Assembly (NCBI GenBank): GCA_902797105.1
Contig: CADBRL010000071.1
Coordinates: forward strand, 1 to 20,458
DNA: 20,458 bases
DNA from: an uncultured Erysipelotrichaceae bacterium
Lineage (GTDB): Bacteria; Bacillota_I; Bacilli_A; RF39; UBA660
Direction: 5' to 3'
Position 1 is the stretch's first letter, and each line of letters opens with the position of its first letter. Below are positions 6,476-14,036 of the stretch, piece by piece. The notes beneath the pieces are model-generated. The model did not search any database and had not been told where the DNA came from. It saw only the letters and a list, made by a program, of their open reading frames with translations. A program made the position numbers and the translations under genes.

Positions 6476-7334
6476 AGTTTTCAAATTCTTCTGGCAATTT
6501 TGCTTCAAACTCTAGCGTTTTTCCAGTTATTGGATGCTTAAATTTCAAATAAGCAGAATGAAGAAATTGACCAAATTCGGTACATTTTTTACCTGAATAA
6601 ACTGGATCATTATGAACTGGATAACCTATATAAGATAAATGCACTCTGATTTGATGTGTTCTTCCTGTTTCAAGTACTAATTTTACTAAAGTATAATCCT
6701 TATATTTTTTTAAAACTTCAATATTGGTAATAGCTTTTTTACCATCACTTCTTACTTCCATTTTATCAAAGAACTCTTTACTTCTGCCAATCGGAGCATC
6801 AACTATAGCTTTTTCTTGAGGAAAAACACCATCTAAAAGAGCAATATATTCTCTATGTATTCTTTTGTTTTTAAAATCATCTGCTAGAATTTCATGAGCT
6901 TTATCATCTTTAGCAACTAACATAAGACCACTCGTATCTTTATCAAGTCTATGAACTACTCCAGGTCTAAAATCTTCACCCTTACTTAAAGTTTTATTAT
7001 AGTAAAGAAGACCATTAACCAAAGTATTATTAAAGTTTCCTGCTCCGGGATGCACCACTAAACCACTTGGTTTATTGATAACCATTAAATATTCATCTTC
7101 ATAAACAATATTAATATCCATTTTAGTGGCTTCTAAATTCATTTCCTTAACAAATCCAGCTTTTATTAAAATATCATCATTTTCTTTTAATTTATATGAT
7201 GGTTTAATAGTTTTATTATTTACTAGTATGTAACTTTCTTCAATCATTTTAGTAATTGTTTCTCTACTATAATCAGTTACATTAGCTAAATATTTATCAA
7301 TTCTTACATCACTTTCATTTGCTTTTATTTCCAT
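6450..7334 (-). CDS. rluD: RluD/YlyB-type 23S rRNA pseudouridine synthase
   Basis: A pseudouridine synthase of the RluA family, 294 residues, that modifies large-subunit rRNA. An N-terminal S4 RNA-binding domain (about 9-56, VRIDKYLANV...) is followed by the catalytic domain with HRLDKDTSGLMLV (128-140); D131 is the catalytic aspartate. INKPSGLVVHPG and ETGRTHQIRVH are further RluA-family motifs. An in-frame ATG exists at 7361, but the ATG at 7334 has a good Shine-Dalgarno (GGGGAGA) and gives an N-terminus like that of Bacillus YlyB. It starts inside the last codons of lspA (20-base overlap), so the two are translationally coupled; the lspA-ylyB pairing is the same as in Bacillus. Confidence 0.93.
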   Translation of the reverse strand: MEIKANESDVRIDKYLANVTDYSRETITKMIEESYILVNNKTIKPSYKLKENDDILIKAGFVKEMNLEATKMDINIVYEDEYLMVINKPSGLVVHPGAGNFNNTLVNGLLYYNKTLSKGEDFRPGVVHRLDKDTSGLMLVAKDDKAHEILADDFKNKRIHREYIALLDGVFPQEKAIVDAPIGRSKEFFDKMEVRSDGKKAITNIEVLKKYKDYTLVKLVLETGRTHQIRVHLSYIGYPVHNDPVYSGKKCTEFGQFLHSAYLKFKHPITGKTLEFEAKLPEEFENFIKDLEKW

Positions 7335-7785
7335 ACTTATCTTCTCCCCTATAAATTGCATATATAATAAGGATAAATCCTACCACTATCGCAGTATCTG
7401 CTAAATTAAATACTGGAAATTCATATCCCCCAATATAAAATTTCAAATAATCAATAACATAACCAAATCTAATTCTATCACACAAGTTGCCTAAAAGTCC
7501 CCCATAAACTAAACCAAATGCAACACTATTTCTTTTACTTTCTTTAAAACCTTTTTGATACATTATTAAAAATACTAAAGAAATTATAGCAATTACAATT
7601 AATAAAATTCTAGCACCTTCAAAAGTACTCCATGCAGCACCATCGTTATAAACTTTAGTTAAATAAAAAAATCCCGGAATAACGCTTTTTAAAATTCCAT
7701 AATAAAATGACTTATCAACTATATATTTAATAAGTATATCAAATAAAAAAACAATAATAGCAATAATCAAAATTTTTTTCTTCAT
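7315..7785 (-). CDS. lspA: Lipoprotein signal peptidase II
   Basis: A 156-residue inner-membrane aspartyl protease that cleaves prolipoprotein signal peptides after diacylglyceryl transfer. Four transmembrane segments; the conserved D16 in the first, YNDGAAW (46-52), GNLCDRIRFGYVIDY (99-113) and FNLADTAI (126-133). D112 and D130 form the catalytic dyad. It ends in TGA, the clearest TGA stop in the window, and overlaps the rluD start. There is no Shine-Dalgarno before the ATG; an extended -10 (TGTTACAAT) ends six bases upstream, so translation may begin on a leaderless mRNA. Readthrough from ylmC (21 bases upstream) would give the other transcript. Confidence 0.95.
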   Translation of the reverse strand: MKKKILIIAIIVFLFDILIKYIVDKSFYYGILKSVIPGFFYLTKVYNDGAAWSTFEGARILLIVIAIISLVFLIMYQKGFKESKRNSVAFGLVYGGLLGNLCDRIRFGYVIDYLKFYIGGYEFPVFNLADTAIVVGFILIIYAIYRGEDKYGNKSK

Positions 7786-7791
7786 GCTATT

Positions 7792-7800
7792 ATTGTAACA
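7792..7800 (-). promoter_or_regulatory. extended -10 promoter at the lspA start codon
   Basis: TGTTACAAT on the minus strand (TGn followed by a near-consensus -10), then AATAGC and the ATG. Transcription would start on or next to the A of the start codon. No -35 is needed for an extended -10, and none is seen. Confidence 0.4.
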
Positions 7801-7806
7801 TATTTT

Positions 7807-8028
7807 TTACTTATTTACTAGTATACAATCTGTACCTATTTTTGTTATATCTGCAAAAGTAAAACTAATCTCACTATTTTTTAGTACTTTTCTAAATAAT
7901 TTTTTATTTTCAGCAACTAAACTTATAACTTTACCTGTACTATCTACCTCAGCATCAACTATTCTCCCTAAATTTATACCAGTTTTTACACTAATTATAT
8001 CTTTATTTTGAAGTTCACTTAAATACAC
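7807..8028 (-). CDS. ylmC: YlmC/YmxH-family PRC-barrel protein
   Basis: A 73-residue PRC-barrel-like protein of the YlmC/YmxH family, found beside sigG in spore-forming Bacillota and often annotated as a sporulation protein. The family pattern is visible: an LSELQNKDIISVKTGINLG opening, an IVDAEVDSTGKV turn and a short beta-rich remainder. It starts with GTG at 8028, with GGTG eight bases upstream, and lies 26 bases after sigG on the same strand. The exact role is not established even in Bacillus. Confidence 0.82.
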   Translation of the reverse strand: MYLSELQNKDIISVKTGINLGRIVDAEVDSTGKVISLVAENKKLFRKVLKNSEISFTFADITKIGTDCILVNK

Positions 8029-8054
8029 TTTTATTCACCAATAAATTATATGCT

Positions 8055-8831
8055 TTATTTAATTAATTTACGAACATTTATAATTGCACTTTTTTCAAGT
8101 CTTGAAACTTGGGCTTGACTAATTCCCATTTCATCTGCAATCTCCATTTGCGTTTTACCAATCATAAATCTCTGTAGCAATATATCTTTTTCTCTTTCTT
8201 TAATTTTTAAAAGTGCTCTTCTAAGTGATATAATCATATCTTTATCACTATTTTTGTCTTTAGTATCAGCAAGTTGATCAAATAAATAAATGGTATCTCC
8301 CCCATCATTATAAATTGGTTCAAATATTGAAGCTGGATCTTTCATAGCATCCATAGCATAACCAATTAAATATTCATCAATTCCAAGTTCTTTGGAAATA
8401 ACTGATGCCGGTGGTTCTATCCCATAATCACTTATATATTTTTCTTTAAACTTAATAATTTGATAAGCTAAATCCTTTGTACTTCGACTTACTCTAACTG
8501 CAGTATTATCTCTGATATATCTTTTTATTTCTCCCACAATAAGGGGCACCGCATACGTAGATAACTTAAGACCATACGATAAATCAAAATTATCAATTGC
8601 TTTAATAAGACCAATAACACCAACCTGAAATAAGTCATCTAAATTAACATTACCTTTATTAAAAGTTCTAAGTACACTTAAAACAAGTTTTAAATTGCCA
8701 TTTACAAGTCTATCTTTTGCATCTAAATTACCATTACGATATTCTACAAACAAATTAGTCATTTCTTCATTACTTAAAACTTCTATTTCACTTGTATTAA
8801 TACCAGTTATATCAACTTTATATTTTGCCAT
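8055..8831 (-). CDS. sigG: RNA polymerase sporulation sigma factor SigG
   Basis: Forespore-specific late sigma factor, 258 residues. The N-terminus (KVDITGINTSEIEVLSNEEM) closely follows the Bacillus SigG opening. Region 2 contains LVNGNLKLVLSV, DDLFQVGVIGLIKAIDNFD and the STYAVPLIVGEIKRYIRDN core. SigG-specific FEPIYNDGGD is followed by region 4 with the helix-turn-helix GKTQMEIADEMGISQAQVSRLEK. The start has the Shine-Dalgarno AGGAAAGGA. It heads sigG-ylmC-lspA-rluD. A true SigG (rather than SigF or SigB) is well supported and implies that a forespore programme exists in this organism. Confidence 0.96.
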   Translation of the reverse strand: MAKYKVDITGINTSEIEVLSNEEMTNLFVEYRNGNLDAKDRLVNGNLKLVLSVLRTFNKGNVNLDDLFQVGVIGLIKAIDNFDLSYGLKLSTYAVPLIVGEIKRYIRDNTAVRVSRSTKDLAYQIIKFKEKYISDYGIEPPASVISKELGIDEYLIGYAMDAMKDPASIFEPIYNDGGDTIYLFDQLADTKDKNSDKDMIISLRRALLKIKEREKDILLQRFMIGKTQMEIADEMGISQAQVSRLEKSAIINVRKLIK

Positions 8832-8849
8832 ATTTAAGTCCTTTCCTCT

Positions 8850-8881
8850 TATTTATGGCTTACTTTTTTATAATTTATACA
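8850..8881 (-). promoter_or_regulatory. possible sigma-F/sigma-G-type promoter of sigG
   Basis: On the minus strand TGTATA (8876-8881), 18 bases, then CATAAATA (8850-8857), loosely like the sigma-G form TGMATA / CATWMTA. Autoregulation is expected for sigG, but the match is imperfect and lies at the 3' end of the Nudix gene. Confidence 0.25.
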
Positions 8882-9390
8882 TTTAAATTGAAAAAACAAT
8901 CAAGTATTTCTATCATTTCTTTTGCTATACCTTCACTATCACCACAAGCATTAATATTATCATTTATCACACATTTAACTATATCAAGAGGTACATACCT
9001 TAAACTAAAATTTCCTTCTAACTCTTCTAAAGTATAATTTGTATTTTTTAAAATAGGTACTCTATCATCCTTTATTACATAATAATAAATTAATAATTTA
9101 GTATTTATCCCATTACTTGGATAATCCTTAAAATATTTTTTTAAAACTGCAAAAGCCTCTAAATTATCTGTATCAAAAACAAGACCAGTTTCTTCCTTAA
9201 GTTCTCTTTTTAAAGCAGGAAGTAATTCTTCATTATTCTCAACATGGCCTCCAGGAAATTGATATTCACAAAAAGAATGTCCAAGTAAAATTCTATTATC
9301 ACTAGTTATAATTAAAGCTTTAACTCTAGTAATTACATTATTTATTTCTTCTTCACCTATATTACTTTTATTTTTTACTATTTCTATCAT
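8875..9390 (-). CDS. Nudix hydrolase
   Basis: A 171-residue pyrophosphohydrolase of the Nudix family. The Nudix box is complete, G48-x5-E54-x7-R62-E63-L64-x-E66-E67-x-G69-L70, within FPGGHVENNEELL...RELKEETGL. Residues before it form the usual beta-strand entry (VKALIITSDNRILLGHS). A C-terminal helix (about 150-171) follows. The substrate cannot be told from sequence: nucleotide diphosphates, sugar nucleotides or oxidised nucleotides are all possible. Shine-Dalgarno AGGTGA; own promoter; 43 bases upstream of sigG on the same strand, so readthrough into sigG is possible. Confidence 0.88.
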   Translation of the reverse strand: MIEIVKNKSNIGEEEINNVITRVKALIITSDNRILLGHSFCEYQFPGGHVENNEELLPALKRELKEETGLVFDTDNLEAFAVLKKYFKDYPSNGINTKLLIYYYVIKDDRVPILKNTNYTLEELEGNFSLRYVPLDIVKCVINDNINACGDSEGIAKEMIEILDCFFNLNV

Positions 9391-9407
9391 TTAAATTCAC
9401 CTATTTT

Positions 9408-9436
9408 ATTCTACCAAATATGACAATAATTTACAA
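9408..9436 (-). promoter_or_regulatory. promoter of the Nudix gene
   Basis: Minus strand: TTGTAA (9431-9436), 17 bases, TAGAAT (9408-9413). Confidence 0.5.
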
Positions 9437-9443
9437 ATTTTTA

Positions 9444-9472
9444 TTGTAATAAATAATAATTTTTGTTAATAT
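9444..9472 (+). promoter_or_regulatory. promoter of the DUF4282-like gene
   Basis: Plus strand: TTGTAA (9444-9449), 17 bases, TAATAT (9467-9472), with the start near 9479 just before the AAAGGAGC Shine-Dalgarno. Confidence 0.45.
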
Positions 9473-9496
9473 ATTAATAGAAAGGAGCTAAATAAT

Positions 9497-9964
9497 ATGC
9501 AAAATTATGAATATTTAATTGGAGAAACAACAAACACAGCAAATAAAATTGTTGGTACAGCTATATGGACTGCTATAGCATTTGTAATAGCTATTGCAGC
9601 TGGTATAATGATTTACTATATGTTTGTTAAAGATAATAAACCTGTAAGTAAAAATCTTCAAAAACTAAAAGATTTATTAGATTTTAAAACAATGCTTATA
9701 GAACCTATTTTAAAAATTGTTTATATAATAGCTACAGTATTTATTATTTTATTCTCATTTGGTTTTATATCAATTAACTTCGTTTCATTCTTAATGGTTT
9801 TAATTCTAGGACCAATTGGTATAAGAATTGTTTATGAACTTATGATGATTAACATTATGATTTGGAAAAATACCAAAGAAATAAATGATAATATCAAAGT
9901 CAAAAATAGCGCATTACCAAAAAGTACAAAAACAACTAATAAAGCTGAAAAAGAAGAAAAATAA
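9497..9964 (+). CDS. DUF4282-like membrane protein
   Basis: A 155-residue membrane protein. One N-terminal transmembrane helix (about 20-45) is followed by a DUF4282-like block: LLDFKTMLIEPILKIVY opens it, two hydrophobic helices follow, and ILGPIGIRIVYELMMI ends it, the GP..R..YEL pattern being typical of that family. The C-terminal 25 residues are polar and Lys-rich (cytoplasmic tail). The N-terminal extra helix is not part of the usual DUF4282 unit. Function of the family is unknown. Shine-Dalgarno AAAGGAGC. Divergent from the Nudix gene and convergent with ffh, sharing a terminator. Confidence 0.72.
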   Translation: MQNYEYLIGETTNTANKIVGTAIWTAIAFVIAIAAGIMIYYMFVKDNKPVSKNLQKLKDLLDFKTMLIEPILKIVYIIATVFIILFSFGFISINFVSFLMVLILGPIGIRIVYELMMINIMIWKNTKEINDNIKVKNSALPKSTKTTNKAEKEEK

Positions 9965-9970
9965 CTTGTA

Positions 9971-10002
9971 AAAACCTCATTTCATTTAAGAAACGAGGTT
10001 TT
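9971..10002. terminator. Bidirectional terminator between the DUF4282-like gene and ffh
   Basis: AAAACCTC (9971-9978) and GAGGTTTT (9995-10002) pair, and TTTC/GAAA extend the stem after one mismatch. T runs lie on both sides in a convergent 48-base gap. Confidence 0.7.
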
Positions 10003-10012
10003 AATTTGTCTT

Positions 10013-11311
10013 TTAAAATGGCATATTTCCACTAGACATTTTCTTCATCATATCTTTCATCATTTCAAATTGTTTTAAAAGTCTATTTACTTCTTCAACG
10101 CTTCTACCACTACCCTTAGCAATTCTTTGTTTACGAGATGCTTTTAGTATTTCCGGTCTTTTTCTTTCTTCTGGTGTCATCGACTGAAGTATTGCTTCAA
10201 CATGTGCCAAATCTTTTGGGTCAATTGAAACATTATTAAGCCCCATTTTACGTGCCTGAGGAAGCATTTTCAAAATATTTTCAAGTGGTCCAAGCTTTTT
10301 AATTTGTTTTAAATTATTTAAAAAGTCATTTAAATCATAAGTGCCTTTTTTCATTTTTTTAGCTTGCATCATAGCTTCATCTTCATCAATTACATCTTCA
10401 ACTTTACTAACTATTTCAAGAATATCTCCCATATCTAGAATACGTTCTGCCATTCTTTCAGGATAAAATTCACTTAAACCATCCATTTTTTCACTAGTAC
10501 CAACAAACTTAATAGGTATATGTGTTAAATGTCTTACAGACAATGCAACACCGCCTTTTGTATTACCATCAAGTTTAGTTAAAATACACCCCGTTAAACT
10601 AAGAGAATCATTAAATCCTGTAATAACATTAATAGCATCTTGCCCCATTGAACCATCTATAACAAGTATTTTTTCATGAGGATGCACAAGTTCATCAACA
10701 TCCTTTAATTCTTGCATCAATCCTTCATCTATTTGAAGTCTACCTGCAGTATCTATTATTATGTAATCATTTTTATTATTACTTGCATATTCTAAAGCAT
10801 CACTAACTATTTTAGTAACAGAAGCATCTTCACTAAATACTTCAACATTTAACTCTTTACCAATAGTTTTAAGTTGTTCTATAGCAGCAGGTCTATAAAT
10901 ATCTGCAGCAACAAGTAATGGATTTTTACTAAATTTCTTTCTTAAATAATTTGCTAGTTTACCAGCAGTTGTAGTTTTCCCACTACCTTGAAGCCCAACA
11001 AGCATTAAAATAGTTGGTTTTTTTAAAGTTTCCAAAGGAACATAATCTCCCCCAAGTAAAGAAACAAGTTCATCTTTAACAATCTTTAAGAAAACTTCAT
11101 CAGGTTTTAAACTCTTCCCAACTTCTGCATCAAGGGCTTTTTCTTTTACATCACTAACAAATTCTTTAACAACTTGATAATTAACATCAGCTTCTAAAAG
11201 AGCAATTCTAATTTCTCTAGTTGCATCACTTATATTTTCTTCTGTAATTTTACCCATGCCTTTAATATTTTTTAAGGCATTACTAATTCTATCTCCCATG
11301 TATTCAAACAT
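10013..11311 (-). CDS. ffh: Signal recognition particle protein Ffh
   Basis: The SRP54-type GTPase that binds signal peptides and 4.5S/6S SRP RNA and docks with FtsY at the membrane. N domain at about 1-95; G domain with G1 GLQGSGKTTTAGKLA (106-120), AADIYRPAA (135-143), DTAGR (187-191) and TKLDGNTKGG (245-254). The Met-rich M domain covers about 300-432 and contains GSGRSVEEVNRLL, then a Met-rich tail ending MKKMSSGNMPF. Length (432) is close to Bacillus Ffh (446). Shine-Dalgarno GGAAG. No ylxM lies upstream, unlike the ylxM-ffh pair of many Bacillota; ffh has its own promoter here. Confidence 0.97.
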   Translation of the reverse strand: MFEYMGDRISNALKNIKGMGKITEENISDATREIRIALLEADVNYQVVKEFVSDVKEKALDAEVGKSLKPDEVFLKIVKDELVSLLGGDYVPLETLKKPTILMLVGLQGSGKTTTAGKLANYLRKKFSKNPLLVAADIYRPAAIEQLKTIGKELNVEVFSEDASVTKIVSDALEYASNNKNDYIIIDTAGRLQIDEGLMQELKDVDELVHPHEKILVIDGSMGQDAINVITGFNDSLSLTGCILTKLDGNTKGGVALSVRHLTHIPIKFVGTSEKMDGLSEFYPERMAERILDMGDILEIVSKVEDVIDEDEAMMQAKKMKKGTYDLNDFLNNLKQIKKLGPLENILKMLPQARKMGLNNVSIDPKDLAHVEAILQSMTPEERKRPEILKASRKQRIAKGSGRSVEEVNRLLKQFEMMKDMMKKMSSGNMPF

Positions 11312-11336
11312 ATTATCACTTCCTTATATATAGAAA

Positions 11337-11365
11337 ATATTACTATAATTTTTATTTAAAATCAA
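11337..11365 (-). promoter_or_regulatory. ffh promoter
   Basis: Minus strand: TTGATT (11360-11365), 17 bases, TAATAT (11337-11342). Confidence 0.55.
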
Positions 11366-11374
11366 CTAATTTCA

Positions 11375-11418
11375 CATTTTTCGAAGGAATGTTGACCCAA
11401 AACTTCGCATTTTTCGAA
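11375..11418. repeat. Direct repeat CATTTTTCGAA, two copies 33 bases apart
   Basis: Identical 11-mers at 11375-11385 and 11408-11418, three helical turns apart, in the ffh/vanY divergent control region and upstream of the vanY -35. A paired regulator site is possible; no known operator is recognised. Confidence 0.45.
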
Positions 11419-11428
11419 CAAATAACGT

Positions 11429-11457
11429 TTTACAAAGTTTTTTTTAAGTGATATACT
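11429..11457 (+). promoter_or_regulatory. vanY promoter
   Basis: TTTACA (11429-11434), 17 bases, TATACT (11452-11457). The -10 overlaps the in-frame GTG at 11448, so that GTG cannot be the start of translation. Confidence 0.65.
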
Positions 11458-11474
11458 TATTACAAGGTGATAAC

Positions 11475-12578
11475 ATGACAAAGAGAAAAAAGATAAAAAA
11501 AGGACCAATTAAATTTATACTAACACTAATATTTTTAGGCTTAATAATTGGCACTACTTTCTATATTTATCAAAACAAAGGTGATAATACAGAAAAAGTA
11601 TCAAGCCAGATAGATAAACTAATGTCTAAAAACAATATAAAAAAACAAGATTATTCTAAAACCTTAGAATATGTCTTACTTAATAATATTTATGATGAAA
11701 AATATTTAAAAGAATATAAAGATATAAATTTTAATAAACAAAGTAATTTTGAAGAAGTACTTACCACTTTTCTTCCCAAAGGTTATTCTGGTAAAGAAAT
11801 AAATTATATATTTAATTTAAGTAATAAAAATATAGAAATATTAAAAGAAGAAGATTATGTTGATATAACAAATTACTATAGCATCAAAAACTTTGATGCC
11901 AGCAAAATAAATAGATATAACACTTATAAAGAAAAAGAAAATATAAGCTATGAAGATGCTGTAACCAGAGTTAATATAAAACTAGACTTACCAGTTTATA
12001 CAGATACAAAAGAAGTTAAAAATGCTGATAGCTTACTTGTTTTAGTAAACAAATATAACCATTTACCTAAAAATTATAAACCAAAAGATTTAACATATGT
12101 TGATGGAGCTTATGGAAATAAAGTTCCAATGCGCTTAGTCATTAAAGATGGATTTGAAAAGCTTCAAAAAGCTGCTAAAGATGAATTAAATATTAACTTA
12201 ATGCCCACAACAGCATTTCGTGATGAATCATTTCAAACAACACTTTATAATAAATATGTTTCAAAAGAAGGAGTAACTAAAGCCGATACTTATTCTGCAA
12301 GACCAAGTTACTCGGAACATCAAACTGGACTTTCAATTGATTTAAAAAATACTGCTCTATCAAATATTAGACTTACAGATGAAAATTATACATGGCTAGA
12401 AAATAATGCTTATAAGTATGGATTTATTATTAGATTTCCAGAAAATAAAGAAAACATAACGCTATATCAATTTGAAAATTGGCACATACGTTATGTAGGC
12501 AAAGAAACTGCTAAAATTATTTATGATAATAAATTAACTTTGGAAGAATATATTGATTTATACGAAACTGAATATTAA
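11475..12578 (+). CDS. VanY-type D-alanyl-D-alanine carboxypeptidase (M15B), membrane anchored
   Basis: A zinc D,D-carboxypeptidase trimming the terminal D-Ala from peptidoglycan stem peptides. 367 residues from the ATG at 11475, which has AAGGTGAT in front; the promoter excludes the GTG at 11448. A basic N-terminus is followed by one transmembrane helix (about 12-33), a Lys/Asn-rich extracellular stalk with helical repeats (about 40-190), then the M15B domain. Zinc ligands: H282 and D289 in SEHQTGLSID and H337 in ENWHIRYVG, with E334 as the general base (ExxH). The family also includes vancomycin-resistance VanY, but housekeeping homologues are widespread and no van cluster is present, so resistance should not be inferred. 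Followed by a strong terminator. Confidence 0.92.
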   Translation: MTKRKKIKKGPIKFILTLIFLGLIIGTTFYIYQNKGDNTEKVSSQIDKLMSKNNIKKQDYSKTLEYVLLNNIYDEKYLKEYKDINFNKQSNFEEVLTTFLPKGYSGKEINYIFNLSNKNIEILKEEDYVDITNYYSIKNFDASKINRYNTYKEKENISYEDAVTRVNIKLDLPVYTDTKEVKNADSLLVLVNKYNHLPKNYKPKDLTYVDGAYGNKVPMRLVIKDGFEKLQKAAKDELNINLMPTTAFRDESFQTTLYNKYVSKEGVTKADTYSARPSYSEHQTGLSIDLKNTALSNIRLTDENYTWLENNAYKYGFIIRFPENKENITLYQFENWHIRYVGKETAKIIYDNKLTLEEYIDLYETEY

Positions 12579-12585
12579 TCAAACA

Positions 12586-12621
12586 TAAAAGTACTTGCTT
12601 ATCAAGTACTTTTATTATTTT
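12586..12621 (+). terminator. Terminator after vanY (possibly bidirectional)
   Basis: TAAAAGTACTTG (12586-12597) and CAAGTACTTTTA (12603-12614) form a 12-bp perfect stem with a 5-base loop, followed by TTATTTTTAT. It lies between convergent genes. Confidence 0.85.
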
Positions 12622-13088
12622 TATCTTCTCTTAAATTTTTTTCTTTTTAAAACTAATTCTTCTTTTAGCATATTTATTGGCACTACAGATATACCTTTTT
12701 CATTACTTATTTTTTCACAAAAATAGGTATGGCTTAAAATATCTTCTGATATATTGGTATAATAGTTTTCTCTTTCTTCATCACCAACAATATCTGCAGA
12801 TTTATCAAGTACATTTACATTTTTGAAAATAGCTGTTTTATTAAAACCGATTAAACTTGGTAATAACATAAATAAACCATTATTTTCCACAATTGCAAAT
12901 TCTCTTCCAGTAACTACATCTAATGCTTTATAAAAACCATCTCTTACCTTTAATAGTTCTATATAAAGTTCAAAAGGCTCATTTAATTTTGTTTTCACAA
13001 AAACATCATTGCCACTTTCATCTAAAGTTCTTTTCCAATAAATTATTCCTTGTACATTAAGTACATAACCTTTCCATTTTTTAAACAT
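12621..13088 (-). CDS. Unrecognised 155-residue protein, last gene of the acyltransferase operon
   Basis: I do not recognise a family. The protein is soluble, with no signal peptide or transmembrane helix. It looks beta-rich in its first 90 residues (FKKWKGYVLNVQGIIYWKR, then alternating hydrophobic strands including GREFAIVENNGLFMLLP) and ends in a strongly basic tail (KRKKFKRR). It is preceded by a near-perfect Shine-Dalgarno (TAAGGAGG) and lies 12 bases after the SGNH gene. Being cytoplasmic, it cannot act directly on wall polymer. A regulatory, scaffold or nucleic-acid-binding role would fit the tail, but nothing in the sequence proves it. Confidence 0.75.
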   Translation of the reverse strand: MFKKWKGYVLNVQGIIYWKRTLDESGNDVFVKTKLNEPFELYIELLKVRDGFYKALDVVTGREFAIVENNGLFMLLPSLIGFNKTAIFKNVNVLDKSADIVGDEERENYYTNISEDILSHTYFCEKISNEKGISVVPINMLKEELVLKRKKFKRR

Positions 13089-13100
13089 ATTTAAACCTCC

Positions 13101-14027
13101 TTACTTTTCTACTTCTTCTTTATATCTTAAATATGCTGTATCCCAAAGTTTATAATTTTTATCACCACGATGATCTACTAAAAGATTAGTATCTTTTAGA
13201 ATATTACCTATTACATTTGATGCTTTTAAAGCTCCAAAGTAATTTAAGTGACCACCCTTATCTTTTGTATCAGTTTCCCAATTTATATTTAAATCATATT
13301 TATTTAAATTTATAAAGGTAAAACCTAATTCTTTACTTAATTCATTAAACTTTTTATCTTTTTGATGATTCCATGAGTTTTGTGAAGGAAAACCTATTAT
13401 TATAAGTTTAGTATTATATTCTTTAGCCAAATCTACAAACTTTTTTAAATATTCTAGATTGCTTTCAATCATAACATATTCTTTATCATTTTCTTTCATA
13501 TAATCTAAAAACTGACCAGACTTAATAGTTTTATTTAACTTATATCCCTTTTGAATACTCATTATACCATAATCAGAAAACAATACATTTTTCCAATTAT
13601 TATGATAGTTTAAAAGAGGCATAGCTTTTTTTAAAGCCCTTTCATATTTTACATACCATTTTCTTTTTCTAGTATTTCTAAAAAACATATTTCCACCAAG
13701 TATTGCCACCTTTGGCTTTTGACTTTCCATAGCAACCTTATAATAGTCATAAGCATCCGGAAGTATAAAAGCAGCTTCTGCACAATCAAAGACGGTATAG
13801 CCATACTTTCCGTATATTTCCATAGGTATAACTGAAGAATAAACAAGACTATCACCAACAACAATGGCATCAACAGAATTTTTAGCCTCACCAAGTATTT
13901 CATACTCACTTGTTTTAATTAAACCAAATTCTTTAATATTTTCTTTAGGTAAAAGTAAATATGAAAAACCATAATATAGAAAAATAAATATTGCTATAAA
14001 AATAACACTTTTAAATAAATTTTTCAT
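13101..14027 (-). CDS. SGNH-fold membrane-anchored protein (DltD/AlgX-like partner)
   Basis: A 308-residue protein with an N-terminal transmembrane anchor (about 5-26) and an extracytoplasmic SGNH-hydrolase-like domain. Block I is VVGDSLVYSS with S60; block III is LGGN with N113; block V is GGHLNYFGA with H260 and nearby aspartates at 253 and 256. A central Rossmann-like strand reads TKLIIIGFPSQ. Proteins of this type work beside an MBOAT channel, receiving the acyl group and transferring it to a polymer. It lies 9 bases after the MBOAT gene with Shine-Dalgarno AAGGAGGT. True DltD is longer and sits in dltABCD; neither dltA nor dltC is here, so O-acetylation of a surface glycan is the simpler reading. 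Confidence 0.8.
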   Translation of the reverse strand: MKNLFKSVIFIAIFIFLYYGFSYLLLPKENIKEFGLIKTSEYEILGEAKNSVDAIVVGDSLVYSSVIPMEIYGKYGYTVFDCAEAAFILPDAYDYYKVAMESQKPKVAILGGNMFFRNTRKRKWYVKYERALKKAMPLLNYHNNWKNVLFSDYGIMSIQKGYKLNKTIKSGQFLDYMKENDKEYVMIESNLEYLKKFVDLAKEYNTKLIIIGFPSQNSWNHQKDKKFNELSKELGFTFINLNKYDLNINWETDTKDKGGHLNYFGALKASNVIGNILKDTNLLVDHRGDKNYKLWDTAYLRYKEEVEK

Positions 14028-14036
14028 TTTACCTCC

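Noticed and set aside
7315..7334. Mycoplasma-type code with TGA as Trp
   Set aside because: Visible Trp codons are TGG, no coding frame needs TGA, and the lspA frame ends at a TGA exactly where its family ends.
11475..12578. Vancomycin resistance gene
   Set aside because: Only a generic VanY-type carboxypeptidase is present, without vanH, vanA/B, vanX or vanR/S; such homologues are ordinary wall-trimming enzymes.
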